A stretch of 32,055 nt of DNA from an uncultured Bacteroidales bacterium (GCA_900318355.1 ONKE01000020.1:1-32055); one strand, 5' to 3'; shown: positions 8,213-16,590, counted from the first letter of the stretch. Numbers and translations: made by a program. Notes: generated by a model from the sequence alone, not told the origin.

Positions 8213-8262
8213 CGATTAAAGGTCAAATAGCGTTCCACTCGGGCATTCCTGCCAAAATGTCA

Positions 8263-9909
8263 CTATTTGTAGAGGAAACGCTTGATGCTCATCTTGGGAG
8301 TCTTCTCGAAGGGCTTGTCGACAAACTCAACCTTGGAAATCTGGCAGTATGACGGCAGCTGACGGTTGGCCGCAAGACGGATGTTTTCCGGAATCTCGGC
8401 CTTGGCCTCATTGTCGAGAAGGGACTTGGCGATGGCCTGCTCGTCGGGGAAGACGAGAGCTACAAGGTGGCCGTTACGGTCGACGACGACGTTTTCCATG
8501 ACGTAGTTCTGGTTGCTGACTACGGCTTCGATCTCCTCGGGGTAGATGTTCTGGCCGGAAGGGCCGAGAATCATGTTCTTGCTGCGGCCGCGGATGAAGA
8601 TGTTGCCGTCGGCGTCGATGATGCCGAGGTCGCCGGTGCGGAGCCAGCCGTCTTCGGTGAAGGCGTTGGCAGTGGCCTCTTCGTTCTTGTAGTAGCCTAT
8701 GGTGATGTTTTCACCCTTCGCCTGGATTTCGCCGACGACGTGCTGAGGGTCTTCGGAGTCGATGCGGACCTGGGCGACGTCGACTGCCTTGCCGCAGGAA
8801 CCGGCCACGTATTTGGTCCAGTGTTCATATGCGAGCAGAGGGCAGGCCTCGGTCATGCCGTAGCCGACGAGGTAAGGGAACTTGATTTTCTTGAAGATGC
8901 GCTCGACCTCGGGATTGAGCGGTGCGCCGCCCATGATGAATTCCTGGACATTGCCGCCGAAGGCGTTTTCGAGCCCCTCGCGGACCTTGTTGTAGATGAT
9001 ATTGTTGATTCCGGGAATCTTGAGGGCGAACTTGATGACCGGCTTCTCGAGCATCGGCTTCACCTTGGACTTGTAGATCTTTTCCATCACCAGCGGGACG
9101 GTGATAAGGAGATAGGGCTTCACGTCTGCGAAGGCCTTGAGCAGGGCGGCCGGGGTCGGAGCCTTGCCGAGCCAGTAGATGGAGGTGCCGTTGCAGAGCG
9201 GGTAGATGAACTCGATCACGAGGCCGTACATATGGGCCATAGGCAGCATGGAGACCATCTTGTCACCGGCGGGAACGTTGCGCTGGCTGTAGTCGACGTT
9301 GGCCGAGAAGTTGCGATAGGTCAGCATGACGCCCTTGGGGTCGCCCGTGGAGCCGGAGGTGTAGTTGATCGTGGAGAGGTTGTCCCAGTTGTCCGTAGGG
9401 AAATGGACGTCTTCGGGGCCGAAGCCCTTGGGATATTTGGCTGCGAAAGCCTCGTCGAGGCCGTCGAAAGCGGCCTTGAACTTGTCGTCGCGGCAGAAGA
9501 GGACATCCCAGGTGTCGACATCGATGACGGCCTTGAGGGCGGGCATCTTCGCCGGATCCATCTTGGCCCACTTTTCGGCGTCGGTAAAGAGGACGATGCT
9601 GTCGGAATGATTGACAAGGCCCATTACGGAATCGGGCTTGAAATCGGCCAGGATGGGAACGATGACAGTTTCGTAGGTATTGACTGCCAGATAAGCGAAG
9701 CCCCAGCGGGCGCCGTTCTTGGCGCAGAGGGCGATCTTTTCGCCTTTGGCGATGCCTGCGTTTTCGAAGAGAACATGGAAGCGGGCGATGGACGTTGCCA
9801 TCTGACCGTAGGTGAAGGTCTCGCCTCCGATATTGTTGAGTGCTGCTTTGTCCCAGTACTTCTTGGTGGCGGCTTCGAGCCTTTCCAGATAGTGCGGATA
9901 TTTCTGCAT
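8263..9909 (-). CDS. fadD: Long-chain fatty acid--CoA ligase (AMP-forming)
   Basis: A 548-residue member of the ANL adenylating superfamily. Visible core motifs are the P-loop YTSGSTGDPKG (residues 183-193), MGGAPLNPE, YGMTE (adenine pocket), GWLRTGDLG with the ATP-ribose-binding Asp, a hinge region GRSKNMI, and the C-terminal catalytic lysine region FEKTPKMSIKR. The spacing and the TPKMSIKR ending resemble long-chain acyl-CoA synthetases more than acetyl-CoA synthetases. The family activates a fatty acid to acyl-AMP and then acyl-CoA, for incorporation or breakdown; it is usually cytosolic or membrane-associated. In Bacteroidales without beta-oxidation it more likely recycles exogenous or membrane fatty acids (inference). 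It stands alone: its own -7 element lies at 9929-9936 and its terminator at 8185-8212. The symbol is by family, and exact chain-length preference is not known. Confidence 0.9.
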   Translation of the reverse strand: MQKYPHYLERLEAATKKYWDKAALNNIGGETFTYGQMATSIARFHVLFENAGIAKGEKIALCAKNGARWGFAYLAVNTYETVIVPILADFKPDSVMGLVNHSDSIVLFTDAEKWAKMDPAKMPALKAVIDVDTWDVLFCRDDKFKAAFDGLDEAFAAKYPKGFGPEDVHFPTDNWDNLSTINYTSGSTGDPKGVMLTYRNFSANVDYSQRNVPAGDKMVSMLPMAHMYGLVIEFIYPLCNGTSIYWLGKAPTPAALLKAFADVKPYLLITVPLVMEKIYKSKVKPMLEKPVIKFALKIPGINNIIYNKVREGLENAFGGNVQEFIMGGAPLNPEVERIFKKIKFPYLVGYGMTEACPLLAYEHWTKYVAGSCGKAVDVAQVRIDSEDPQHVVGEIQAKGENITIGYYKNEEATANAFTEDGWLRTGDLGIIDADGNIFIRGRSKNMILGPSGQNIYPEEIEAVVSNQNYVMENVVVDRNGHLVALVFPDEQAIAKSLLDNEAKAEIPENIRLAANRQLPSYCQISKVEFVDKPFEKTPKMSIKRFLYK

Positions 9910-9928
9910 ATTATTAGATTTTAGTACG

Positions 9929-9936
9929 CAAATTTA
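9929..9936 (-). promoter_or_regulatory. -7 element upstream of the acyl-CoA ligase gene
   Basis: On the minus strand TAAATTTG is an exact TAnnTTTG match, 20 bp before the ATG. The nearest TTTG upstream (9963-9960) is 23 bp away, longer than the usual 19-21, so the -33 part is doubtful. Confidence 0.45.
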
Positions 9937-9964
9937 CTAAATTATCGTCAGCGGCGCGACAAAA

Positions 9965-9996
9965 TTTGGCCGATATTTGTAAAAGCACGATATTTG
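9965..9996 (+). promoter_or_regulatory. Bacteroides-type promoter of the HAD phosphatase gene
   Basis: TTTG (9965-9968) is followed after 20 bp by GATATTTG (9989-9996), one base off TAnnTTTG. The predicted transcript would begin only about 10 nt before the ATG at 10013. A 10-bp direct repeat, CGATATTTGT, occurs at 9971-9980 and 9988-9997, the second copy covering the -7 box. Confidence 0.5.
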
Positions 9997-10012
9997 TGGC
10001 GAAAAACAAGAT

Positions 10013-10852
10013 ATGAAAAAGAAACCTATCATAGCCCTGATTTACGATTTCGACGGGACACTCTCGCCGGGCAACATGCAGGAATTCGGCTTTATACAGG
10101 CCATCGGCAAGACTCCGGAGGAATTCTGGACGATGAGCGACGACATTGCCCGCGGGCAGGACGCCAGCAACATCCTCGCCTACATGAAACTTATGTTCGA
10201 CGAAGCCCGCCGCCTCGGCATTCCGCTCCGAAGGAGCAAATTCAAGGAGTTCGGAGCGCATATCCAGCTCTTCGACGGCCTCCGCACGTGGTTCCGCAGC
10301 ATCAACGAGTTCGGCGAGTCCCGCGGAGTACGCATCGAGCACTACATCAACTCGTCCGGCCTCAAGGAGATTATCGAGGGCACTCCCATCGCCCGGGAAT
10401 TCAAGCACATCTTCGCGTGTACCTATATATATGACGAACACGGCGAAGCCGAGTGGCCCGGAATTGCGGTCGACTACACCGCCAAGACCCAGTTCATGTT
10501 CAAGATCAACAAGGGGATATTCTCCTCCCGCGATTCCAAGAAGGTGAACGACTCCACTCCAGACGACAAGAAGCGCATTCCATTCTCGCGCATGATCTAT
10601 TTCGGCGACGGGCAGACCGACGTTCCCTGCATGAAGATCGTCCAGATGTTCGGCGGCACCTCTATCGCCGTCTACAATCCCCAGCATCCCGAAAAGAAGG
10701 CGGTAGCCGAGAAGCTCCGCCGCCAGGGACGCGTCAGTTTCATCGCCCCGGCAGTCTACACCCGCGACAGCCGCGCATGGCGCATCGTCTGCTCCATTAT
10801 CGAAAAGATCAAGGTCGAATCCGACCTCCAGCAGCTCGCGGCGCGAGGATAA
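10013..10852 (+). CDS. HAD-superfamily phosphatase
   Basis: A 279-residue cytosolic protein. Motif I is YDFDGTL, with nucleophile D12 and general acid D14; motif IV is FGDGQTDVP, with D199 and D203 binding Mg. The segment NSSGLKE (about residue 116) fits motif II, and a lysine-rich stretch (about 160-185) could supply motif III. The helical insert between motifs I and II (about 20-95) is a C1-type cap, as in phosphoserine-phosphatase-like members. It therefore probably hydrolyses a small phosphorylated metabolite, but the substrate cannot be read from the sequence. There is no signal peptide. It is a single-gene unit, flanked by the promoter at 9965-9996 and the terminator at 10896-10935. Phosphatase fold confident; specific function unknown. 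Confidence 0.88.
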   Translation: MKKKPIIALIYDFDGTLSPGNMQEFGFIQAIGKTPEEFWTMSDDIARGQDASNILAYMKLMFDEARRLGIPLRRSKFKEFGAHIQLFDGLRTWFRSINEFGESRGVRIEHYINSSGLKEIIEGTPIAREFKHIFACTYIYDEHGEAEWPGIAVDYTAKTQFMFKINKGIFSSRDSKKVNDSTPDDKKRIPFSRMIYFGDGQTDVPCMKIVQMFGGTSIAVYNPQHPEKKAVAEKLRRQGRVSFIAPAVYTRDSRAWRIVCSIIEKIKVESDLQQLAARG

Positions 10853-10895
10853 CGACTGCCATCCGGCAGGCAATCCCCGCCACCGTGCGGACAAA

Positions 10896-10935
10896 AAAAA
10901 ATCAGGACAGCCCTTTTGGACTGCCCTGATTTTTT
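10896..10935. terminator. Bidirectional terminator between the HAD and OmpA genes
   Basis: AAAAAATCAGG.CAG pairs with CTG.CCTGATTTTTT (arms 10896-10910 and 10921-10935, one mismatch) around a 10-nt loop. The arms begin in an A-run and end in a T-run, so each strand gets a U-tract: a symmetric terminator for two convergent genes. Confidence 0.85.
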
Positions 10936-10949
10936 GACCTAAGGCGAGA

Positions 10950-12125
10950 TTATTTGGTCTCGACAGTGACGCGGCGGGCCTCAACGGCACCCTCGATGCC
11001 ACCGAGAACAACAGTCTCGATCTTGTCTTCAGCAACACCCTTCTTGACGAGGTATTTCTTGACAGCGTTGGCACGCTGCTCGGCGAGCTGCTGGTTGCGC
11101 TTTGCGGAACCGGTGGCCTTGTCGGCGGAGCCGGTGACGACGATGCTCTTGTCTTCAGGGAGGTTGTTGGCGACGTTCTCAACGAAGAAGTCCATGTGGA
11201 TCTTCTCACGGTCGCTCAGAGTTGCGGAACCCATGTCGAAGAAGGCGTAGGCCGGGGATTCAACTGCACCGGTGTTGCCAACATAGACAGTGTCAGGCTT
11301 CTGGTTCTTGAGAGCCTCGATTTCGTCCTTGAGGGCAGCGTTCTCTTTCTCAAGTTCGTCTACGCGAGCCTTGAGGGCGTTGTACTCATCAACAGTGAAG
11401 GGAACGGGAACGACGACGGGAACCACGGAGCTGTGGCGGTCGAAGCCGGTCTTGCCGAAGTTGAAGATGAGGCCGAGGGTAGCGCTGGGAAGGAAAGCGA
11501 AACGGGCGAGACCGCCTTGACCTGCCTTGACATCGTAAGCGCCACGACGGGCAACGATGGTGGAGAGGTCGAGGAAGAGGTCGACGTGCTTGCCAAGACG
11601 GAAGTCGTTGAGGAAGCCGAGGCCGGCGCCATACTCGAAGTCGGCACCCTTACCGGCGGGAACGTCGATCAGGACACCCATCTGGAGGTAGGGCTCGATG
11701 TCCCAGAAACGGGTCTCTTTGTAGCCACCGAAGGTGTTGCTCATGTTCCAGAGAACGTCGGCGTGGATGAAGTTCTGCTGCCATGCAGCGTTGCCACCGG
11801 CGTTCAGATCGTTCTCCGAGAAGGAGTTGTTCCAGCCTTTCCAGCCGAGACGGAGACCGAGGTCAGGGGTGATCCACTTACCGAGGTTTGCGTCGACTGC
11901 AATACCGCCGATCCACTTGATCTCAGCGTCTTTGGCCATGAACTCGTTGATACCGGCACCAATTCCGAGGAACCAGTTGTCCCAGAATTTGTTGGTCTCG
12001 TAAGGGCCGCTGACGACCTTACCGTTTTCGTCGCGGTTGCCGTTCTCCTGCGCGGAAGCGTTGAAGGAGAATGCGAAGAGGCTCGCTACTGCGAGTGCTC
12101 CGAAAATTGTTTTGATACCTTTCAT
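10950..12125 (-). CDS. OmpA-family outer-membrane protein
   Basis: A 391-residue precursor. A signal peptide (residues 1-25, ending ASA before Gln) is followed by an N-terminal beta-barrel (about 45-235; alternating segments such as LGIGAGINEF, IGGIAVDANLGKW and ATLGLIFNF), a Pro/Val-rich hinge (VVPVVVPVP), a coiled coil (about 248-280; LEKENAALKDEIEALKN), and a C-terminal OmpA domain (about 295-391). In the peptidoglycan-binding region the usual GHTD reads GSAD, keeping the Asp, and NQQLAEQRANAV keeps the conserved Arg. It should anchor the outer membrane to the wall, with the barrel outward. Regulation: an exact TAACTTTG -7 box at 12195-12202 gives a leader of about 60 nt, and the gene ends at a strong terminator. 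Such proteins are among the most abundant in Bacteroidales. Confidence 0.93.
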   Translation of the reverse strand: MKGIKTIFGALAVASLFAFSFNASAQENGNRDENGKVVSGPYETNKFWDNWFLGIGAGINEFMAKDAEIKWIGGIAVDANLGKWITPDLGLRLGWKGWNNSFSENDLNAGGNAAWQQNFIHADVLWNMSNTFGGYKETRFWDIEPYLQMGVLIDVPAGKGADFEYGAGLGFLNDFRLGKHVDLFLDLSTIVARRGAYDVKAGQGGLARFAFLPSATLGLIFNFGKTGFDRHSSVVPVVVPVPFTVDEYNALKARVDELEKENAALKDEIEALKNQKPDTVYVGNTGAVESPAYAFFDMGSATLSDREKIHMDFFVENVANNLPEDKSIVVTGSADKATGSAKRNQQLAEQRANAVKKYLVKKGVAEDKIETVVLGGIEGAVEARRVTVETK

Positions 12126-12194
12126 GTGTATAACAAAAATTTAAAATTGTAATTCGCTGCCGTAATTCGGGGATATGGTCCACCAAATTCTTTG

Positions 12195-12224
12195 CAAAGT
12201 TAGCAAAAACTTTCGGATTACAAA
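12195..12224 (-). promoter_or_regulatory. Promoter of the OmpA gene
   Basis: On the minus strand TTTG (12224-12221) and TAACTTTG (12202-12195), an exact -7 match, are separated by 18 bp. The start codon lies about 70 bp downstream, leaving a leader of about 60 nt, longer than the other leaders seen here and A/T-rich near the ATG. Confidence 0.6.
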
Positions 12225-12264
12225 GCAATTGGATAAATTATCCGCTTTCTTTGCGTTTTTTTGC

Positions 12265-12272
12265 TATTTTTG
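12265..12272 (+). promoter_or_regulatory. -7 element upstream of uvrB
   Basis: TATTTTTG is an exact TAnnTTTG match, 25 bp before the uvrB ATG at 12298. No TTTG occurs at the standard distance. An odd palindrome, GGATAA-A-TTATCC, lies just upstream at 12231-12243, between this element and the divergent OmpA promoter. Confidence 0.45.
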
Positions 12273-12297
12273 CAGCGCATTTATTCCGATTTCCACG

Positions 12298-14439
12298 ATG
12301 AAATTTCAGCTTCAGGCACCATTCGCCCCCGGAGGAGACCAGCCCGGCGCCATCAAAGGCATCAGCGATGCGCTCAGGGACGGCGTCGACGCAGTGACCC
12401 TGCTCGGAGTCACCGGCTCCGGCAAGACCTTCACCATGGCCAACGTCATCCAGCAGCTTCAACGGCCGGCTCTCATCCTGAGCCACAACAAGACCCTGGC
12501 TGCGCAGCTCTACGGCGAGTTCAAATCCTTCTTCCCGGCCAACTCGGTGGAATATTTCGTCTCATACTACGACTACTATCAGCCCGAGGCCTATATTCCT
12601 TCGACCGACACCTATATCGAAAAAGACCTTTCCATCAACGAGCAGATAGACAAGCTCCGCCTTTCGGCCGCTTCCGCTCTGATGTCCGGAAGGCGCGACG
12701 TGATTGTCGTCAGCAGCGTTTCCTGCCTCTACGGCATCGGCAATCCCGAAGACTTCCACACCCAGACCATCACCGTGCGCAAAGGCGAGCGACGCAGCCT
12801 CACACGCCTTCTCTACCACCTTGTAGATGCCCTTTACAGCCGCACGGAGACCGATTTCAAGCGCGGCACATTCCGCGTAAGGGGCGACACGGTGGACGTA
12901 TTCCTGGGCGGAGCCGACGAAGCCGTGCGCATTGAATTTTTCGGAGACGAGGTGGACGCGATAAGCCTTATCGACCCCGTTACCGGCGCAAGGCTCGAAG
13001 ACCTCGTGGAAGTGCCAATCTACCCTGCCAAGAACTTTGTAACCACCAAGGAGCAGTGCGCCAGGGCCGTGAGCCAGATCCAGGACGACCTGGTCAAGCA
13101 GACGGAATATTTCGAGAGTATAGGCAAGGGGCTCGAAGCCAAACGCCTGAAACAAAGGGTGGAATACGACCTCGAGATGATAAAGGAAATGGGCTACTGC
13201 CCCGGCATCGAAAACTACTCCCGCTACCTTGACGGGCGTGCCGCCGGCCAGAGGCCTTTCTGCCTCATCGACTATTTCCCGAAGGATTTCATCACCTTCA
13301 TCGACGAAAGCCATGTGACGATCCCGCAGATACGGGCCATGTACGGAGGCGACCATTCGCGAAAATCCGTGCTCATCGAATACGGCTTCCGGCTTCCAGC
13401 GGCGGCCGACAACCGTCCCTTGACATTCGACGAATTCGAGGGCATCACCGGCCAGAAGGTTTTCGTCAGCGCAACACCCGCCGACTACGAGTTGGAGAAG
13501 TCTGAAGGACTTGTGGTAGAGCAGGTTGTGCGCCCCACCGGGCTGCTCGACCCGCCCATCGAAGTGCGCCCGACCAAGAACCAGGTCGACGACTTGCTGG
13601 AAGAAATACGGCGGAGGGCCGAAGCCGACGAAAGGGTGTTGGTGACGACCCTGACAAAACGAATGGCCGAAGAACTGGACTCCTATCTCCAGAGGGTCGG
13701 TGTGCGCACCCGCTACATCCATTCCGACGTCGACACGGCCGAGCGCGTCGAAATCATAGAGGACTTCAAAAACGGTCTATTCGACGTTCTGGTCGGAGTC
13801 AACCTGCTCCGCGAAGGACTTGATATTCCATCAGTTTCGCTTGTCGCCATACTGGATGCCGACAAAGAAGGCTTCCTGCGGAGCGGCCGGGCGCTGACCC
13901 AGACGGCGGGACGCGCGGCACGCAACGTCAACGGCCTCGTGATCATGTATGCCGACACCATCACCCAGTCGATGCAGGAGACAATCTACGAGACCGAGCG
14001 GCGCCGCGCAAAGCAAATGGAATACAACAAGTTGCATAACATCACGCCAACCCAGGTCGCGGTCAAGCACAACATCCTCGTGGGCGAACTTACCTCGAAG
14101 GACAACGGCCGAGTGAGCGCAGCCAACTCCTACGACGAGCCGGTGTATATTCCCAGCCCTTCCGACCTCGGCAAGGGACACATCACAGTCGGTCTGGGCC
14201 ACGACTCCGTCCGCGAGCGCGGCAGCGCCTTCGAAGGCGGACACATCCGCGCCGACCTTGCCGCAGTGCTCCAGGATCCGGTCATACGCAGCATGAGCCG
14301 CGAGCAGGTGGAAAAGGCCGCCGCGGAGGCGAAACGCAAGATGCAGAAGGCGGCGGCGGACCTGGACTTCGCGGAAGCCGCGCGCCTGCGGGACGAAATG
14401 TGGGCCCTGCAGGAATACCTGAAAGTCTGGAAAGACTAG
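12298..14439 (+). CDS. uvrB: Excinuclease ABC subunit UvrB
   Basis: A 713-residue DNA repair helicase-like subunit that receives damaged DNA from UvrA and recruits UvrC for dual incision. Visible are Walker A GVTGSGKT (37-44), the beta-hairpin YYDYYQPEAYIP (about 91-102) that probes DNA strands, Walker B DESH (about 334-337), helicase motif VI QTAGRAARN (about 535-543), and a C-terminal UVR motif (about 675-710; DLDFAEAARLRDEMWALQ) that pairs with UvrC. It is longer than the usual roughly 670 residues because of extra sequence between the helicase core and the UVR motif (about 600-660). The start at 12298 (MKFQLQAPF) is chosen because the family begins here and the promoter -7 box lies downstream of the alternative start at 12175. 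Its stop codon is 3 bp from the stop of the convergent relA-like gene. Confidence 0.97.
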   Translation: MKFQLQAPFAPGGDQPGAIKGISDALRDGVDAVTLLGVTGSGKTFTMANVIQQLQRPALILSHNKTLAAQLYGEFKSFFPANSVEYFVSYYDYYQPEAYIPSTDTYIEKDLSINEQIDKLRLSAASALMSGRRDVIVVSSVSCLYGIGNPEDFHTQTITVRKGERRSLTRLLYHLVDALYSRTETDFKRGTFRVRGDTVDVFLGGADEAVRIEFFGDEVDAISLIDPVTGARLEDLVEVPIYPAKNFVTTKEQCARAVSQIQDDLVKQTEYFESIGKGLEAKRLKQRVEYDLEMIKEMGYCPGIENYSRYLDGRAAGQRPFCLIDYFPKDFITFIDESHVTIPQIRAMYGGDHSRKSVLIEYGFRLPAAADNRPLTFDEFEGITGQKVFVSATPADYELEKSEGLVVEQVVRPTGLLDPPIEVRPTKNQVDDLLEEIRRRAEADERVLVTTLTKRMAEELDSYLQRVGVRTRYIHSDVDTAERVEIIEDFKNGLFDVLVGVNLLREGLDIPSVSLVAILDADKEGFLRSGRALTQTAGRAARNVNGLVIMYADTITQSMQETIYETERRRAKQMEYNKLHNITPTQVAVKHNILVGELTSKDNGRVSAANSYDEPVYIPSPSDLGKGHITVGLGHDSVRERGSAFEGGHIRADLAAVLQDPVIRSMSREQVEKAAAEAKRKMQKAAADLDFAEAARLRDEMWALQEYLKVWKD

Positions 14440-14442
14440 GGC

Positions 14443-16590
14443 TTACTGCCTTACGACCTTCTGGACGCCGCGCAGGCTGCGAAGCTGCGAGACGACCTTG
14501 TCGAGCTCCATGTTGGTGGGGACGGAAACCCTCATCTGGATATCGTAGGAGAGGGACCGGGGATTTTCTGACACGTTGAACGTGCGCAGCGAGGCCTTGA
14601 ACTGGCCCACTATTTCCATTATGCGGCTCATCACGGAGGCATCCTGGTCGCAGATGACCCTCAACGTGGCCTGGAAGGAGCCCGATGAAGGGGTGTCGGC
14701 CCAGCGGACCTTCTGGATTCGATATGGATACATTTCCAGCAGCCGGGCCGCGTTAGGGCACGATATGCGGTGGATTTTGATACCTGCGTCGCGGGTTACG
14801 AAACCGAAAACGTCGTCGCCGAAGACAGGGTTGCAGCAGCGGGCCATCTTGTAGTCGAGGCCCTTGAGATTGCGGGCGTTGATGACGAGGATGTCGTCGC
14901 CGCCTTCGCGCAGGTCTTCGGCCTTCCATTTGCGCTTTTCAGCCTCAGCCTCGGCGGCACGCGCCGCGGCCTCAGCCTCCATGGCGTCGTGGGCCTGGAT
15001 ATAGGTGCGTATGTCGGCAACGTCCAGCTCACCCTCCCCCACTGCCGCATAAAAAGCATTTATGGTCTGGAACTTATACTTCTTCAGCAGCTCCGTAATC
15101 ATGGAGTCGGGAAGCTCCAGCTTCCAGTTTTTCAGACGCCTCTGCAGGAGTTCCTTACCCTCCGCGGCCTTCTTGTATTCGGTTTCGTGGAGGAACTGCC
15201 GTATCTTGCCGCGGGCCTTGGAAGTGACCACGTAGCCGACCCAGTCGGCCGAGGGTTTCTGGTTCTTTCCGGTCATGATCTCCACCACCTGCCCGGTGTG
15301 GAGCTTTTCGCGTATGGACACGGCCTTGCCGTCGACTTTTCCGCCGGTGCAGCGGAGACCGATACCGGTGTGGATATTGAAGGCGAAATCGAGCACTGAG
15401 GCATCTTTGGGCAGGATACGGAGCTCGCCCGTAGGGGTGAAAACAAATATTTCGCCCTCGGGAGGCTGGGGCAGGTCTTCCGACTTCACCTCCATCGGAT
15501 GTTCAAGATTGTAACGCACGGACTGGAGCCAACGGTCCATCGCCGCCTCATGCTTGATACCCTTGTAGGACCAGTGGGAAGCATTGCCGTTTTCGGCTTC
15601 GGCGTCCATGCGGGCGGTGCGGATCTGGACTTCCAGGGCATTGCCGTCGCGGTTGCGGACAGTGATATGAAGGGACTCGTAACCGTTTGGTTTCGGGTTG
15701 GTTATCCAGTCGCGAAGACGGGAAGTGTCCGGCTCGTATTCGGCGGTAACGTAGGAGTAGACCTTCCAGCAGAGGTCCTTTTCCACCGCGGGGTCGTCGG
15801 CGCAGTCGATGATGAAGCGCATGGCGAACACGTCGTAGACGCCTTCGAACGGCACTTTCTGCACCCGCATCTTCTTGAAAATGGAGTAGGCGCTCTTGGT
15901 GCGGACCTTTACCTTGTAGCGTATGCCGGCGTCGGACAGGGTCTTTTTCAGCGGCTCCACGAACTCTTCCATCAGCTTTTCCCTGTCTTTCTCCGTGGCC
16001 TTGAGCTTGTTGGTGATGGCCCTGTATTGCTCCGGCTCGGCATAGCGGAGATAGATGTCTTCCATCTCGCCCTTTATGTTGTAGAGCCCCAGCTGGTGAG
16101 CCAGAGGAATGTAAAGCATCAGAGTCTCAAGCACTTTGCGTTCACGCGCCTGGGCCGGGAACATGCCGAGGCGGCGCATCACCTCAAGCCGGTCGGCGAT
16201 CTTGAGGACAGTCACCCGGGGGTCGGTGGAATACTGGACGATCAGCTTTTTGTAGTTTTCGGCTTCGAGCCGCGTATCCTTCGGTTTGATGGTGGAGATG
16301 CGGTTAAGGCCGTCTACCATCGTGTAGACCTCATCGGGAAAACCGGCCGCACGGGGCAGGCCGGGGTGCATCCGCTCCGCCTCGTGCAGGAAAACCGCGG
16401 CAACGCACTCCGCCGGAAGCCCGATTTCGTCGGAGGCGATGAGTGCGACGCCCATCGGATGGCCGATGAATGGCGACCCGTCAAAGCGGGCATCTTCGCG
16501 GAAAGCCTCTTCGGCAAGCGAATATGCCCTGCGGATAAGCTCCTGCTGCTCAGGAGCATAATGCGGAAATTTCTCAGCTATGATATCCAT
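14443..16590 (-). CDS. relA: RelA/SpoT-family (p)ppGpp synthetase with degenerate hydrolase domain
   Basis: A 715-residue long RSH protein. The N-terminal HD hydrolase domain is present but damaged: the first His is kept (H44 in GHPMGVA), but the HD-xx-ED signature reads HEAERM (H69, E70, R73, M74), and the later ADRLHNM motif reads ADRLEVM (D133 kept, HN lost). The synthetase domain looks intact: RTKSAYSIFKKM, DVFAMRFII, NGYESLHITV and EVQIRTARMD. Then come a TGS domain (about 385-445; FVFTPTGELRILP), a Cys-containing region (MARCCNPV, ISCPNA) and a C-terminal ACT domain. It should therefore synthesise (p)ppGpp at starved ribosomes and probably cannot hydrolyse it; a second, bifunctional RSH enzyme would be needed elsewhere in the genome. 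It is the last gene of a likely operon with GH73 and mltG (14-bp gap). The symbol reflects predicted activity, not orthology to E. coli RelA. Confidence 0.92.
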   Translation of the reverse strand: MDIIAEKFPHYAPEQQELIRRAYSLAEEAFREDARFDGSPFIGHPMGVALIASDEIGLPAECVAAVFLHEAERMHPGLPRAAGFPDEVYTMVDGLNRISTIKPKDTRLEAENYKKLIVQYSTDPRVTVLKIADRLEVMRRLGMFPAQARERKVLETLMLYIPLAHQLGLYNIKGEMEDIYLRYAEPEQYRAITNKLKATEKDREKLMEEFVEPLKKTLSDAGIRYKVKVRTKSAYSIFKKMRVQKVPFEGVYDVFAMRFIIDCADDPAVEKDLCWKVYSYVTAEYEPDTSRLRDWITNPKPNGYESLHITVRNRDGNALEVQIRTARMDAEAENGNASHWSYKGIKHEAAMDRWLQSVRYNLEHPMEVKSEDLPQPPEGEIFVFTPTGELRILPKDASVLDFAFNIHTGIGLRCTGGKVDGKAVSIREKLHTGQVVEIMTGKNQKPSADWVGYVVTSKARGKIRQFLHETEYKKAAEGKELLQRRLKNWKLELPDSMITELLKKYKFQTINAFYAAVGEGELDVADIRTYIQAHDAMEAEAAARAAEAEAEKRKWKAEDLREGGDDILVINARNLKGLDYKMARCCNPVFGDDVFGFVTRDAGIKIHRISCPNAARLLEMYPYRIQKVRWADTPSSGSFQATLRVICDQDASVMSRIMEIVGQFKASLRTFNVSENPRSLSYDIQMRVSVPTNMELDKVVSQLRSLRGVQKVVRQ

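Noticed and set aside
8467-9924. 485-codon plus-strand open frame opposite the acyl-CoA ligase
   Set aside because: Its composition (runs of Val, Asp, Gly) is that of the complement of a GC-rich gene. The minus strand carries all ANL motifs.
9914-11209. 431-codon minus-strand open frame spanning the HAD gene and the end of the OmpA gene
   Set aside because: It crosses a strong bidirectional terminator and lies antisense to the HAD motifs and out of frame with OmpA. No domain is recognisable.
11196-12152. 318-codon plus-strand open frame opposite OmpA
   Set aside because: Antisense shadow of a strongly expressed gene; the OmpA signal peptide, coiled coil and C-terminal domain are all on the other strand.
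12175-12297. Upstream in-frame extension of uvrB
   Set aside because: The added residues are unlike UvrB and the best -7 promoter element lies inside the extension, so translation should start at 12298.
12562-13722. 386-codon minus-strand open frame inside uvrB
   Set aside because: Antisense to intact UvrB motifs; no independent evidence for a gene.
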